Below, in pieces: positions 40,101-52,711 of a stretch of DNA of 64,000 bases (within the stretch, counting starts at the first letter, position 1; the number at the start of each line of letters is the position of its first letter). The notes below the pieces were generated by a model. It was given only the letters and a program-made list of their open reading frames with translations, was not told the DNA's origin and did no database searches. Position numbers and translations under genes: made by a program. The stretch is from positions 13,917,241 to 13,981,240 of the forward strand of contig CM042145.1 of the NCBI GenBank assembly GCA_023376005.1, in the 5' to 3' direction. Source of the DNA: Doryteuthis pealeii. Its lineage: Eukaryota > Mollusca > Cephalopoda > Myopsida > Loliginidae.

Positions 40101-43100
40101 AGGACAGGTCAAGCCTTGTCATTCAAATCCTTCAAGGCCATGGGCTGCAGCTTATAACAGCCATTTTGATTTCTACACTATTGCACATAAATATTAGGTA
40201 TCTAATAATTATGTAACATTTTAAAATCAACAGGAAACATTTATGCCTAATACTAGGGTTAGACATTCTTACATTTAAACCATTTAAACTTATTCTTCAT
40301 TTATGGAATATAATAAAATATACATTAAAATGTTTTTTTAGGGTATCTAACTTATTTACCATAAATGCACAAACTGTGAGATTTGGAAAGAAAATAACTT
40401 AAAAGTTCAATTTCATTTATGATTTACAAAAAATAATTTATTTAAACTATACAATTTGTGAAAAGTAAATACATTTTACTTTGTTAACACCATGCAGGGG
40501 GATTCAAACTTAAACTCTTAGTAACTTGTTTACTAAGAAAGGATGCGGCATGACCTAATCACCTTGAAGGTCCAGTAACTTGTTTTACTGGGCAAAAAAT
40601 GAAGTGAATCAACAGCTTCAAAGATCCATTTGAAAAGGAACTTTACAATTCTCTATGAGTCTCTTTGAGTAAGGCCTAATTCTTATGCCGTAGAATCAGA
40701 CCCTGACAACATTATGGTTTATATACCTAAGACTTTTTAGTCTATTTCTACACTATCTTTTATTTCTACACTATCTTTCTACTTTAACTTGCCAGAGTGA
40801 TATTTCTCTATTTTCTTTAAGCCATTCTTAAACTATTTATGGAATTCGAAACTATGGGGGGTATTTTATTTGGAAAAATTGCTCTGAGAGTGACCAGGTC
40901 GCCGTTGGCCTAAAACATGGAGTGGGGTTGGCGAAATGAACCTGCTGATTTTTTAAATGACTCCCTACAGCAGCCATATGGAGTGCCCCTTCATTGCCAT
41001 TACTGCCAAGTCCACTCTGACCTGCAGTAGTAGTACTTATTAAGGTCCCATGTAGGAGTCAACTAGATCTGTTTAAAAATTATTTGTATTTGATAAGAAT
41101 ACTTGATGCCATATGACTGTAAATTGTTTGTATTATAATATTATTTTGAGCCTTTTCTCTTCTATACAGGATTATTGTTTGATTTTTCAATAAGATTAAA
41201 TGTCATGAAATGTTATTTTTCTTGGTAATCTGAACATTAGCTACATAAATGGGAGTAAGCTCCCTTTGTTTGTTTCACTTTGAGGAAGCCTTATGTTTTG
41301 GTCGGCCATTTTCATTTCATCATAAATCTACAATGAAAATATGAATTTGTTTGAATCAATACAACTGCATGTTTTAACATGAAAATATCATAAAATGTGT
41401 TCTTAATTGTGCTTGCGCATTTATTTGAAATGAACTTAATTGTTATTAAGAACACATTTTATGATATTTTCTGTTAAAACATGCAGTTGTATTGATTCGA
41501 AACAAATTCATATTTTCAGTGTAGATTTACGGTGAAATAAAAATGGCCGACCAAAACATAAGGTTTCCTCAAAGTGAAACAAACATGGGAGATTACTCTC
41601 ATTTATGTAGCTAATGTTCAGATTATCTTTTTCTTTAGTTTGTCTGATGTTAAAAAAAATCAAAAATATTAACAGGTTCAAAATTGTTTATGATACCAAA
41701 ACATTTTGATGCTAAAAGAGAACTGTTTTAATTGGTTGTTTGGTAGCTGTGTCTTGAAACAAAATGCATAATTTTTTCCCATTGTTAGTTTCTGGTTTAA
41801 AAAAAAAGCAAACATCAGGGATCTTACAGTGTCAAAGCAAATATTAAATTTAGCATTTGAAAAATGTTACTTTTAACTATGGTTTTGATTCTGTTATTTT
41901 ATTGTATAACTATTTACTTTTGAGAAGTTCTTGACATTAAAAAAAAAAAAAAATTAATTTAATTTAATTTAATTTATTTTATTTTGAAGATTCCGTCCCA
42001 AAAGAGCTGAAGATGTTAAGTAAAGAGAGAGAAATCGGATTGAGCAAGAGATGGTCATCGAAAAACCAATGGTTAAATCCTTCCAAATCCTTTATGACTC
42101 AAAATAATCGAGGTATTTCTGGTATGATGGTTGCTGAAAATAGATTGGCTGAAGTTGATGGTAAGTCTTTTTTCTTTTGTTCTTTTAATATAGTGAGTGG
42201 AGTGGGGGAACAAAAACAGAAAAACAACAATATTGTGAATTCTAAGTATTTTTTTTTTTCTTCTTTTTAAATCCATATATTTCTTAGTTGAATTTTTGTT
42301 CATATCTGTCTGTCGATATCTATCTCGGTATTTTAATATCTATCTATCTATCTTAGTCTGTTCATATCTATCTCTCTACTTTGACCCTTCATATATTCCA
42401 TGGATACAATATTGTAAATCCTAAACATTTTTTCTTTTCTTTTTTAAATCCATATATTTCTTAGTTGAATTTTTGTTCATATCTGTCTGTTGATATCTAT
42501 CTATCTATCTAAGTCTGTTCATATCTATCTCTTTACTTTGACCCTTCATATATTCCATGGATACAATATTTACATCCTGTGGGATGAAGTCAGCATAATA
42601 GACTGAGAACACCACTGGAAAATGTGATTGAAAGAATAAGTACACGTTGGTAGGTGTGGCGCTCCACCTCAGACACTAAAAAACAATCTCCTTGGTCTAG
42701 CGCTATTGAAAAGGGGATAGACTCCCTCGCTGACTGGCTGATACCGACTTTAGGCCGCCCCGTCGACTTTACTTAAGATAGGCTTTATGAACATTGTTCT
42801 GCCTACTACATACATTCCTACTTACATACATACATTCATTGACTCCTCTGTGAATCTATTTTTTCTTTCCTTCCTTTCTCACCCCTCTCCGACCTCACCA
42901 TGAACTCTGTGTATTAGGTGATGATCAACATGCAAGTACACCCTACCCCCACCCTTGAGGTGTATGTGACAATAATCATGTACCCCACTAGGATTCTTTC
43001 CTGTGCATTTGGACAATTCGCCAGTTCTTTCCAAAACAGAAAGTTAACACCACACATATCTGAATGCTCTCTGATACTCAATACGTTTTTACTGTGTGAG

Positions 43101-46100
43101 GTCTGTTGAGAGCTGTTGAACTTTTCATCCCTTTTATCATCTTGTTAAATTGTTTGTTTGTGTTTTACGTTCAATACATATTGTTCATGTTAAATCTATT
43201 GTCTTCAGTCTTCCCTTTTTTGTTGTTTTTATTCAATTCTTTAATGTCCTCATAGTTAACCTATCTGTCAGACCTTCGCAGACAAGAGAAGACAGAATAA
43301 ATATCATATCATAGTTTAGAAAGAAAGGATATGAAGCTTAAGATTCCAAAATTTCACCATCTAATTACTGCTGAGATAGCAGTCATCAGTGACTATGATA
43401 CACATTGATTAAAGTGTATCTACTTACCTAGCAGTCATGTGTTCAATCCCTGGGTTGGATAGTGCATACAAAGTTGTATACTGTTAAATTTGCATACCAT
43501 GTATTGGATGTACCAATCAGCTTTAAGATAGCTTGCCTCCCCCCATGTTTGTTGGGAGTGAGTTCTACCTTGGAGATCTATTAAAGCTCTCTATATTTGT
43601 TCTTGGTTAGTTTAGTATCAGTGTGCTGAAAATGCTATGCCAGTGTAAACTATGAATTGTTAGGCCCTTTAGTAGATTACGCTGTTAATATTGATGCTGC
43701 TGACCAACACTAGTTTATTATAACATGGTCATTTTTTAATTTTTTTATCAGTCATTGTATTCATATTTATTTTTAACAATAATTAAAAAATAAAAGCTAT
43801 TTTTAGAATTTTAAACTGAAAAGAAGTTAACATAGGTTACAAACCTGATTTAGATGATTGTCAAAATCATGTCCGATTTGTTGATTTTAAAGATTGGAAC
43901 GAGAAAAGAGCACAGAGAGCAAAATCGATTGTAGAAAGAACAGAGGAATCAGAAGTCAAGAAATGGGTTCAAAATCTTCCTTGGACAAATATTCAAAAGG
44001 CCTTTTCTAACACATTAGACCAGAAATTGATTGAGTCTCAAGAGGCACAGCGAGGACAAAGATGGTGGCAAGAAGGTGCTGGTAAGATTTACTTTTTCAG
44101 TATGGTAAAAAAAAAAAATTATGGCAACTATGCAATAATATGGTAAATTTTAAATTAATACACAGTGGTAAATTTTAAATTAATACACAGTGGTAAATTT
44201 TAAATTAATATACAGTGGTAAATTTTAGATTAATATACAGTGGTAAATTTTGAATTGATATACAGTGCTAAATTTTAAATTGATGTAGAGTGGTAAATTT
44301 TAAATTTATATGCAGTGGTAAATTTTAAATTATATGCAGTGGTAAAGTGGTAAATTTTAAATTTATATGCAGTGGTAAATTAAATTAATATATAGTGGTA
44401 AATCTTAAATTAATATACAGTGGTAACTTGACTTATAAATGCCCCAATTTGTCACTTGGTCCTTTTTTTACTTTGTGTTGCAGGTTAAAATTTGTAGTAC
44501 GAGCGAGCTTCAGATACACTGATGTTAAGTCCACTAAAAACATTTAAGTTTCCAAATTTATTATGCTGAAGTAAAATATTATTTATGGAAAAAAAAAACA
44601 TTTAAAGAAGGTTCTGTGTTCAATACCAGTCCTTGCCAACTTAGCTTGAGTAATCTGATCTGTGTGGTAAAGTGGGTAGCTGACATAGGTCTTGTGCTTG
44701 ACTACAGCAACAAAAAAAACCTCCTTGTTTTAGATTTAATGAAAAGGGGATAGACTCCCACACTTTCCTGTTGATACTGATAACTTTACTTACAGCACAT
44801 AATTCATTACATTCTATTTGTATTGTTTTTATTTAAAAACATTTTTTTAAAATTAGGATGTTTGGGTTGGGGGGCTGGAACAGATTAATGGCATTTCAGT
44901 TTATTTTATTGGGGAAAATTGGTTTTGATATACAATGAAATTTAGTTACAAACAGAACAAATTAAACTCAGAAGTTAAGGTACCACTGTATTTCAAATTC
45001 TTGTCTTCTCTTCACTCAGTAATAAATTGGTTCCTGTAATAACTCTTAACTTTCTGTCTTTGCAATTTTTAAAAGTAACATAATAATTCCAAATTTGAAT
45101 TTGAATTTTGATGCTTATTACACCCTAATAAATGTTTATTGTCTCCTATCTAAAAGAATTGTTACCAGAAAGTGACCACTTGAAAAGAGGCAAATCAAGC
45201 AGACATTTAAAAAAGAGTACGTCAATAAATCCTGCCTGGCAAAGTTTTCTTCCAATTGATATTGATACAGGTGATTCCCTATTGACCGATATGAAGGATA
45301 CAGACCAAGAACAGAGATGGTCAGAAATTGCTGGTATGATTTCTTCTCTTTTTCAATATGGCATAAGAGAAAACAAAATCTATAGTAAAGAATCCCAACC
45401 TTGTACCAGTAAGCACTATGGTGCCTGTCCATCCTCTTTGTATGTATCTACCACAGACTAGCTACCATTTATTCCTTTTCTTTTTTAAATATTATAGTTA
45501 CACATTTCAACTCTTTGGGTGTACAACTTTTCCGCAACCATTTTCCCCTGTATCTTCAGTCAAAAAAAGAAAACTGAAGTACTTGAAATAAATCTAAGTC
45601 TCACTCAACCAATTGTCGAGTACACAAACTGCTAAAATAAAACAACTGTCATCATCTATACATAAATAAAGGGCAGTTGGTGTGTATGTATGTCCGTCCG
45701 GATGAAATTACGAAAATAAAACAATGAATGACAAAGTAAATATATATATACACATTAAATATCACCAGTTCTTGCTTTTTGTGCAAAAATTATGAAGATT
45801 TTTAGTATATTTGAAGATATTTAAAAACTAAAATATACATAGAAATAGCATTGAAATTCTGTCTTAAAAATGTCCAGCATTTATAAATCTCAAAAGTAAA
45901 CTAATCAATACACTAGGGTCCCCCCCCCCCTTCTACCCAAGTGATTCTGGGTAGCTGCTTCTAGTTTATAATATAGAAACATGAACTCACATTACTTGGA
46001 TTTACATATTTTATGATATTCTCTCCTAGAAAATTGACTTGCTTTTTTTTCTTTTTTTTTTTTTTTATTAATTACACCCATATCATGTAGGGGACTTTGA

Positions 46101-49100
46101 TATACGATTTTAATTCAGCACAAACTCTGCAAGATGAACATATTTTTCTAATGTCATCAATTGAAAAGGAGAGATTTCTCGATTTTACTAAATGCAAAAG
46201 TCTTGATACTGCTAGATGGCATAATTCCTTGTGTTAATCTCCAAGAGTCGAACATAATTTAGCTGTACAGTCTTTGAAATTGCAATTCCATCTTAGTTTT
46301 TTGAGTCCCCCGAAAAAGTCATTTAGAGTTTTGCTAGGTTCCTGTTTTCTCGTAGCAAGTAAATGTCTCACAAAAATCTCATTCAGGGTCTTGATAAAAA
46401 TGGCATCCAACTTAGCTAGTTGTGGTATCGTAGTCTGAACAAGTTTCAATAAACTTGAATGTCATAGGGCTGACACAGTTTATCATAGCTCAAAGCTTGT
46501 TAGGAATTTTGTGCTCATAATCCTTGACATAGTATTAACTCTATGCCAATGATGCTATTCTTTCACTACAGTTGGTGAGCTAGGATCTATGTCTAGGCTT
46601 TTGGGTCGCTATCCTTAATTCAAATTAGATTCAGTCATTGGCTTAGTTGAATGAATTGTCGTAAATTAGATAAAACTGAAATACTTGAAATAAATTCAAA
46701 TCTCATTCAACCGATTGTTGAGTACACAAACTGCTAAAATAAAATAACAGCCGTTACTATTTATAATACAGAAACACAAATTCACGTGACTTAGTTTAAT
46801 TTATATATTTTACAACAGTTACCAAATTTATAAATAGTACATGCTCCCAAATAAATTTAATTCAATTAATCCTCGTTAGGTGTCCTGTCATGGTGCAATG
46901 GTTAGCAAGCTAGTCTTGCAGATCCGTTACAATTGAATAGCGAGTTGGATCCTCAGTGGATGTCCCATTAGAATCACTACGTAAAAAAGACCCTGTGTTA
47001 ATTATTGGCCTGTTGGGATGTCAAGAAAAATTTTTATTAATTGTTGTTCAGACCTATAATTTTAAATTTGCTGTCATAACTAGCTATTACATCTAGATAG
47101 TTCTTTTATAAAAAAAATATTCATGAAATTTGTACCTTTATGTTATTTATCAAAATAGGAACCTTTCAGAAACTTTAATATATTCATAAATAAAACACAA
47201 ATATGTCTAAATACATCAAGTTGTGCTGACAGCACATATTCCTTTGACTCTCACTCGCCATCCATTTTCATTTTCATTATACATGTTATATATATGTTCT
47301 GCCTACCACTTACATACATTCATACTTATATCCATGTACATACTCACATCCATCCATACATTGACCCCTTTTCGAATCTAATTCTTCCTTCTTTCTGAAC
47401 TCTGTGCGACTCTCAGCATGATCTCGGCTGATTACGTGACCAGATCCATGTACACACCTTCCTCACCACCCGGTGCCTACGTAAAATAAGCAACACATAT
47501 GACACTTAGACTTTTCCCCACACATTTCGGACAGTTCCTTAGTTCTTTCCACAACACCAAAGCAAACACACGTATTCTCCAAGCTCTACCGAAACGCAAT
47601 TCTTTTTTTTACCATAACACGCACATGTCGCATGAGGTCTTTTGAGAACTTTGAACTTTGACCCCTTTTTTATCATATTGTAAAATTGTTTGTGTTTCAT
47701 GTTCATCAGTATATATATCATTCCTGTTGAATCTATTGTCTTCAGTTTTCCCTTTTTTTCGTTCAATTGTTTATTGTCCTCAAAGACTGTTGGTTAATCT
47801 ATCTGCCAGACCTTTGCAGACAAGTGAAGGCAGAATAATATATATGATAACGTGAAACTGGATACTTTCCATGTACTGACAGTCTATGACTTGGGAAACA
47901 GCATGATCATTTTTTATTATTTATATCAGTCATTTTATTCATATTTATTTTTAACAATAATTCCAAAATAAAAGCTATTTTTAGAATTTTAAACTGAAAA
48001 GAACTTAATGTAGATTCCAAACCTGATTTAGATTTTTGTCAAAATCATGTCTGATTTGTTGATTTTAAAGATTGGAACAAGAAAAGAGCACAGAGAAGAA
48101 AATCCATTACAGAGAGAATGGAGGAATCAGATGTCAATAAATTGGCTCACAATCTTCCTTGGTCAAATATTCCAAAGGCTAACACGTTAGATCAGAGATT
48201 GGCTGATACTCAAGAGGCACAGCGAGAACGAAGATGGTCAGAAGCTATTGGTAAGATTCACTTTTTCAATATCGCAAAAGAGAACCCTTCACCCTCCCAT
48301 TAAAAAATTTAAAAAAACTATGACATAAATGCAATAATGAGGTAAATTTTAGATTGATATATTTCAAATTCCTGTCTTCACTTTGCTCAGTATAAATCCT
48401 TGAATATGACCAAATTGATTCCTGTAATGACAAACGATAACACCGATAGACTTTGGAAAGCTTTATTCTACTTAGAATAATTGGTACACTTACTAAAAGT
48501 TTATATAGTCTAGTTTATACACTAGAGAGTTCACCAAAGGGGAGGTAATCATAAAATAGGGGAGGTAATTCTCAATTAGTTATTACAATTACATTCTGTT
48601 TTATGTTTTTATACAATACAGTGCTATTTTTCTTATTTAAAAAAAAATTAGGATGTTTGGGGTGGGGGGCTGGAACAGATTAATGGCATTTCAGTTTATT
48701 TTATTGGGGAAAATTGATTTGATATACAATGAAATTTAGTTACAAACAGAACAAATTAAACTAAAAGAAGTTAAAGTACCACTGTATTTCAAATTCTTGT
48801 CTTCTCTTCACTCAGTAATAAATTGGTTCCTATAATAACTCTTAACTTTCTGTCTTTGCAATTTTTAAAAGTAACATAATAATTCCAAATTTGAATTTTG
48901 ATGCTTATTAAACCCTAATAAATGTTTATTGTCTCCTATCTAAAAGAATTGTTACCAGAAAGTGACCACTTGAAAAGAGGCAAATCAAGCAGACATTTAA
49001 AAAAGAGTACGTCAATAAATCCTGCCTGGCAAAGTTTTCTTCCAATTGATATTGATACAGGTGATTCCCTATTGACCGATATGAAGGATACGGACCAAGA

Positions 49101-52100
49101 ACAGAGATGGTCAGAAATTGCTGGTATGATTTCTTCTCTTTTTCAATATGGCATAAGAGAAAACAAAATCTATAGTAAAGAGTCCCAACCTTGTACCAGT
49201 AAGCTACCATTCATCTCTAGGGTTTTTTTTTTTGGGGGGTGGGGTCAAAATATTATTTCAACTCTTCGTGTGCACAACTTTCCCCCACCCATTTTCTCCC
49301 AGTAACTTCAGTAAAAAAAATGAAAAAGCTACCAAATTTATAGGTGTAGTATATGTTCCCAAAATAAATTTCATTGTTTAGCTCAGTCTGTAGAGCATTC
49401 ACCTAAGAACCTCAAGGTTCGAGGTTTGATATCAACTCTGTTTGATATCAACTCTGCACAGTAACACAGCTTAGGTAATCTGATATTTGTGGTAGTGGGA
49501 AGCTGACGGTAAATGTGGTGCTCCACTTCAGACACATAACAATCTCCTGGGTCTAGCACTAACGAGAAGAGGATAGACTCCCACGCTGGCTGATACCGAC
49601 AATAGGCCACTCTACCTATAATTTTAAGTTTGTTGTCATAACTAGGTATTACATCTGGATAGTTTTTTAATGAAAATATAATTATCAATTTTGTACTTTT
49701 TATTTATCAAACCTTAGAACCTTTAATATATTTATGAATAAAACACAAATTTTGCTGACATGGATTCCCTTGACCCTTACTCGTCATCTGTTTCTATCAG
49801 TCATTACGTCTGGCAGGCCCTCAACTCGGCATCCAGTGTCCGCACAGAGCTGTTGTATGTAAATATTTGCTGGTTGGCCAACATTGGTGTGTCCACAGGA
49901 GAATATCACTTATGAGTTCATCCTTACTTCTTCAGTAGTGCCCAGCATGTTCTGTTCCTTTTACTTGGATTCTCTGTGGGTTGCTGCTTCCAGGATTTGT
50001 TCAAAACAGCATGCAACAACCTTGTGTAGTTCCCATCTAGCTTTTTCTGCATTTTGTCAAAGGCCAAGTGGTGCAGTAGTACTGATACACCTACAGCTTG
50101 GAAGAATTCCAGCTTTATATTATCAGAGATTAAGTTTCCATGTGATTGATAACCTGTCTATAACAGTTCATGCCTTTTCTATGCGTATATGACATTGCTT
50201 TTTGTAGATGAGATATTGCTACCTAGGTATGCAAACTGGTCTACTCATTTCAGGGGGTTTGCCATTTAATGTGGAGATGGTTCCGTCTTGTTTAAAACAG
50301 GTCTGGTTCATAATACTGAACATCACTTGCCTGAAAACTAACTTCATCAAAATAATTGTTTCTCAAAAAAAAAAAAATCAGCAGACTGAATTGAAGAAAG
50401 ATAACTTTTTATATATGAATTGGATTTTTAAAAACTTCTGCACAATTTTAAATTTACACCAGTTAATTCAGTTTTTGTAAATAGTATTTGTTTATTTATG
50501 TTTGTTACAGAAAAGATGACAATAAAACTGTATTTTATCTTTATTCAAGTTTAACCCTAGACTCACTATTGTTTGGGTTAATATTTTGTGTAAAAGAAAT
50601 TTCACTCCAGTTCAAAAGTTTTATTAAAATTTATTGAAGGGAACAGAAGAATTAATCATGGACGCACAGATAATCTAAAATGATTAACTTTCATAGTTGA
50701 TATGGATAGAAATTCATTAGTACTCTAATTAAAATCAATGATAGACAACATTTTTTGCAGTTTGAATTGTAAAAATATAAATAAATATTAAAATAACTAA
50801 ATAGAGTGAATTAATACAGAAAACTATTAAATGTGTCAATTTATTTATGCATGTATTTTTGGGTAGGTTAAAAGGTCAAATTAAAAAATGAATGGTGGAT
50901 TACAAGAATAAGCATTACAACCTAAAATATTCGCTTTCTTCATAAAATAATTTGTTTCTAAATATGTTATGTGATCTGTTAAATTTTTACAAGAATATGA
51001 AATGAAATAATTTTTTAGTTTGAAATTAAGAACACATTTTATGATATTTTCATGTTAAAACATGCAGTTGTATCGATTCGAACAAATTCGTATTTTCAGT
51101 GTAGATTTATGGTGAAATGAAAATGGCCGACCAAAACATAAGGCTTCCTCAAAGTGAAACAAACAAGGGGATATTACTCATTTATGTAACTAATGTTCAG
51201 ATTACCGAAAAAGCTAGCTCATTGTAAAAGATGTAAAGGACTGTAGCATGAGATGATAGTTGTGCAGCGACTGCCTTCAAATGTTGTATACATTATTCTC
51301 GTTTGGATTTTCTCTATGCTATTTAGTGATTTTAAAGCATGAGGACTAAGATGTATTCTGACAGCCCCAGTGGCAGCATTGAAGGAGTTTTTCTATGCAG
51401 ATGCCAATACAAATGTCCATCCATTACTGGATTCATATTTTAGTTCGCTGTATTCCTGCACACATACAATGTCTATATTCTTATCGGCTGCAGACGCTCT
51501 ATATACATATTCTCATAAATGAGGTGTGTGTCACATTTATTCAAACTCAAATTTTTTTTTTTTTTTTTTCATGTCTACTTTGGCATTTTACTAAACATTA
51601 CAAACTATTTTACTCATTACATAAAACACTTTTCATAATACAGACCAATGTTTCTATTTGTTAAATCTTCATTTCTTCTTTTGCTTTTTGTTCCAGGCTC
51701 AAGAGCTTACCAGAAGTCTTATGGCAACATTCCCTCATCTAATTTGTTCTGTGACAAAGCATTCTACCAAGTTGATGTATGGAATTTTTTCTCTCTCTTC
51801 TTTTATTACTATTAACAAACAAGATTTCTTTTACAGTTTTCCTTGTCAGTGACTGAGAAAAGAGAGCATGGGAATATATTTGAAATTTAAATAGCTTAAC
51901 CCTTAAGATCAGTGTTTCATAATGATCACTATTTTACTATATACTGTAAGCCCAATATTTTAGGCTCAGAGAGATGATGTCAGAAAATAATAAAAGACTT
52001 ATAAACAACTATTCACCGCTTTTCTTTTAATGGAAAGATGAGTTAGCTTTAAACACATATCTTCTCTCTAAAATGAAGTTTGACTGTGTACATTTTTTTT

Positions 52101-52669
52101 TATCAGTTCAGGTATCGGGTACCAAGGGTCAAATATTCAAGCAAATCAAACCTGCAAGAAAAAGCTTACAGAATATTGTGGAGTAGTATCATTACAAAAT
52201 TTCACATACTTTCAAATCTGAAGAATGTATATTGGAAAAAAATTAAGAAAAATTTAAGAGATTCAGCAAATATTGAATTTTAACATCCTGTTGAGAATTT
52301 TCTAAGGATTTATAAAAAAATTGGTTAAAAAATGACAGTTTCATTTAAAGTTACCTGTTATTCCCTTGAATTAAATATGTTTAATATTACATTTAAACAA
52401 AGGCTATTGTTTGGGGGTGGATTAGTAAAAACGAATGTGACTTCCAGCCAGGTTGAATAGGATGTTAAGAGTTAAACAAACTTGCTGATGTTGATGGAAT
52501 TATTTTTCGACCTCAGGGAAACCGCTGTATTTGTCAATGGAAAATAGCATATAATCACTTGACTTGAAGACATCTAAGAAATTTAGGACGATTTCTGTTC
52601 ATGGGGCAAAGAGTCAGTGCTGATTAGATGTGAAGAGAACTTACTAATTTATACATATATAAAGGGCAG

Positions 52670-52711
<42 letters not shown>

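Larger units (their letters stand above)
43735..47910. repeat. Tandem duplication unit, copy 1 (exons A1 and B1)
   Basis: Copy 1 of a roughly 4.2 kb period. Homology to copy 2 begins at 43735 (TTCATATTTATTTTTAACAA) and continues through both exons, the downstream intron to 45560, and, past the inserted gypsy remnant, 46815-46865 and 47055-47270. Later insertions fill the rest. Confidence 0.85.
47911..50330. repeat. Tandem duplication unit, copy 2 (exons A2 and B2)
   Basis: Matches copy 1 from 47911, through exons 15 and 16, to at least 49345 and again 49620-49760 (ATTTTAAGTTTGTTGTCATA, ACTAGGTATTACATCTGGAT). It lacks the minisatellite, the gypsy element and the Helitron of copy 1 but gained its own family A SINE. 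Confidence 0.85.

Noticed and set aside
44130..44425. CRISPR-like array
   Set aside because: Units abut directly without unique spacers, the genome is eukaryotic, and a single ancestral unit is visible in the sister copy.
45132..45461. 109-codon frame starting MFIVSYLKELLPES as a separate small gene
   Set aside because: The first residues are intron before an AG acceptor and the frame runs past a donor; the real unit is exon 14 (same for 48922-49305 and exon 16).
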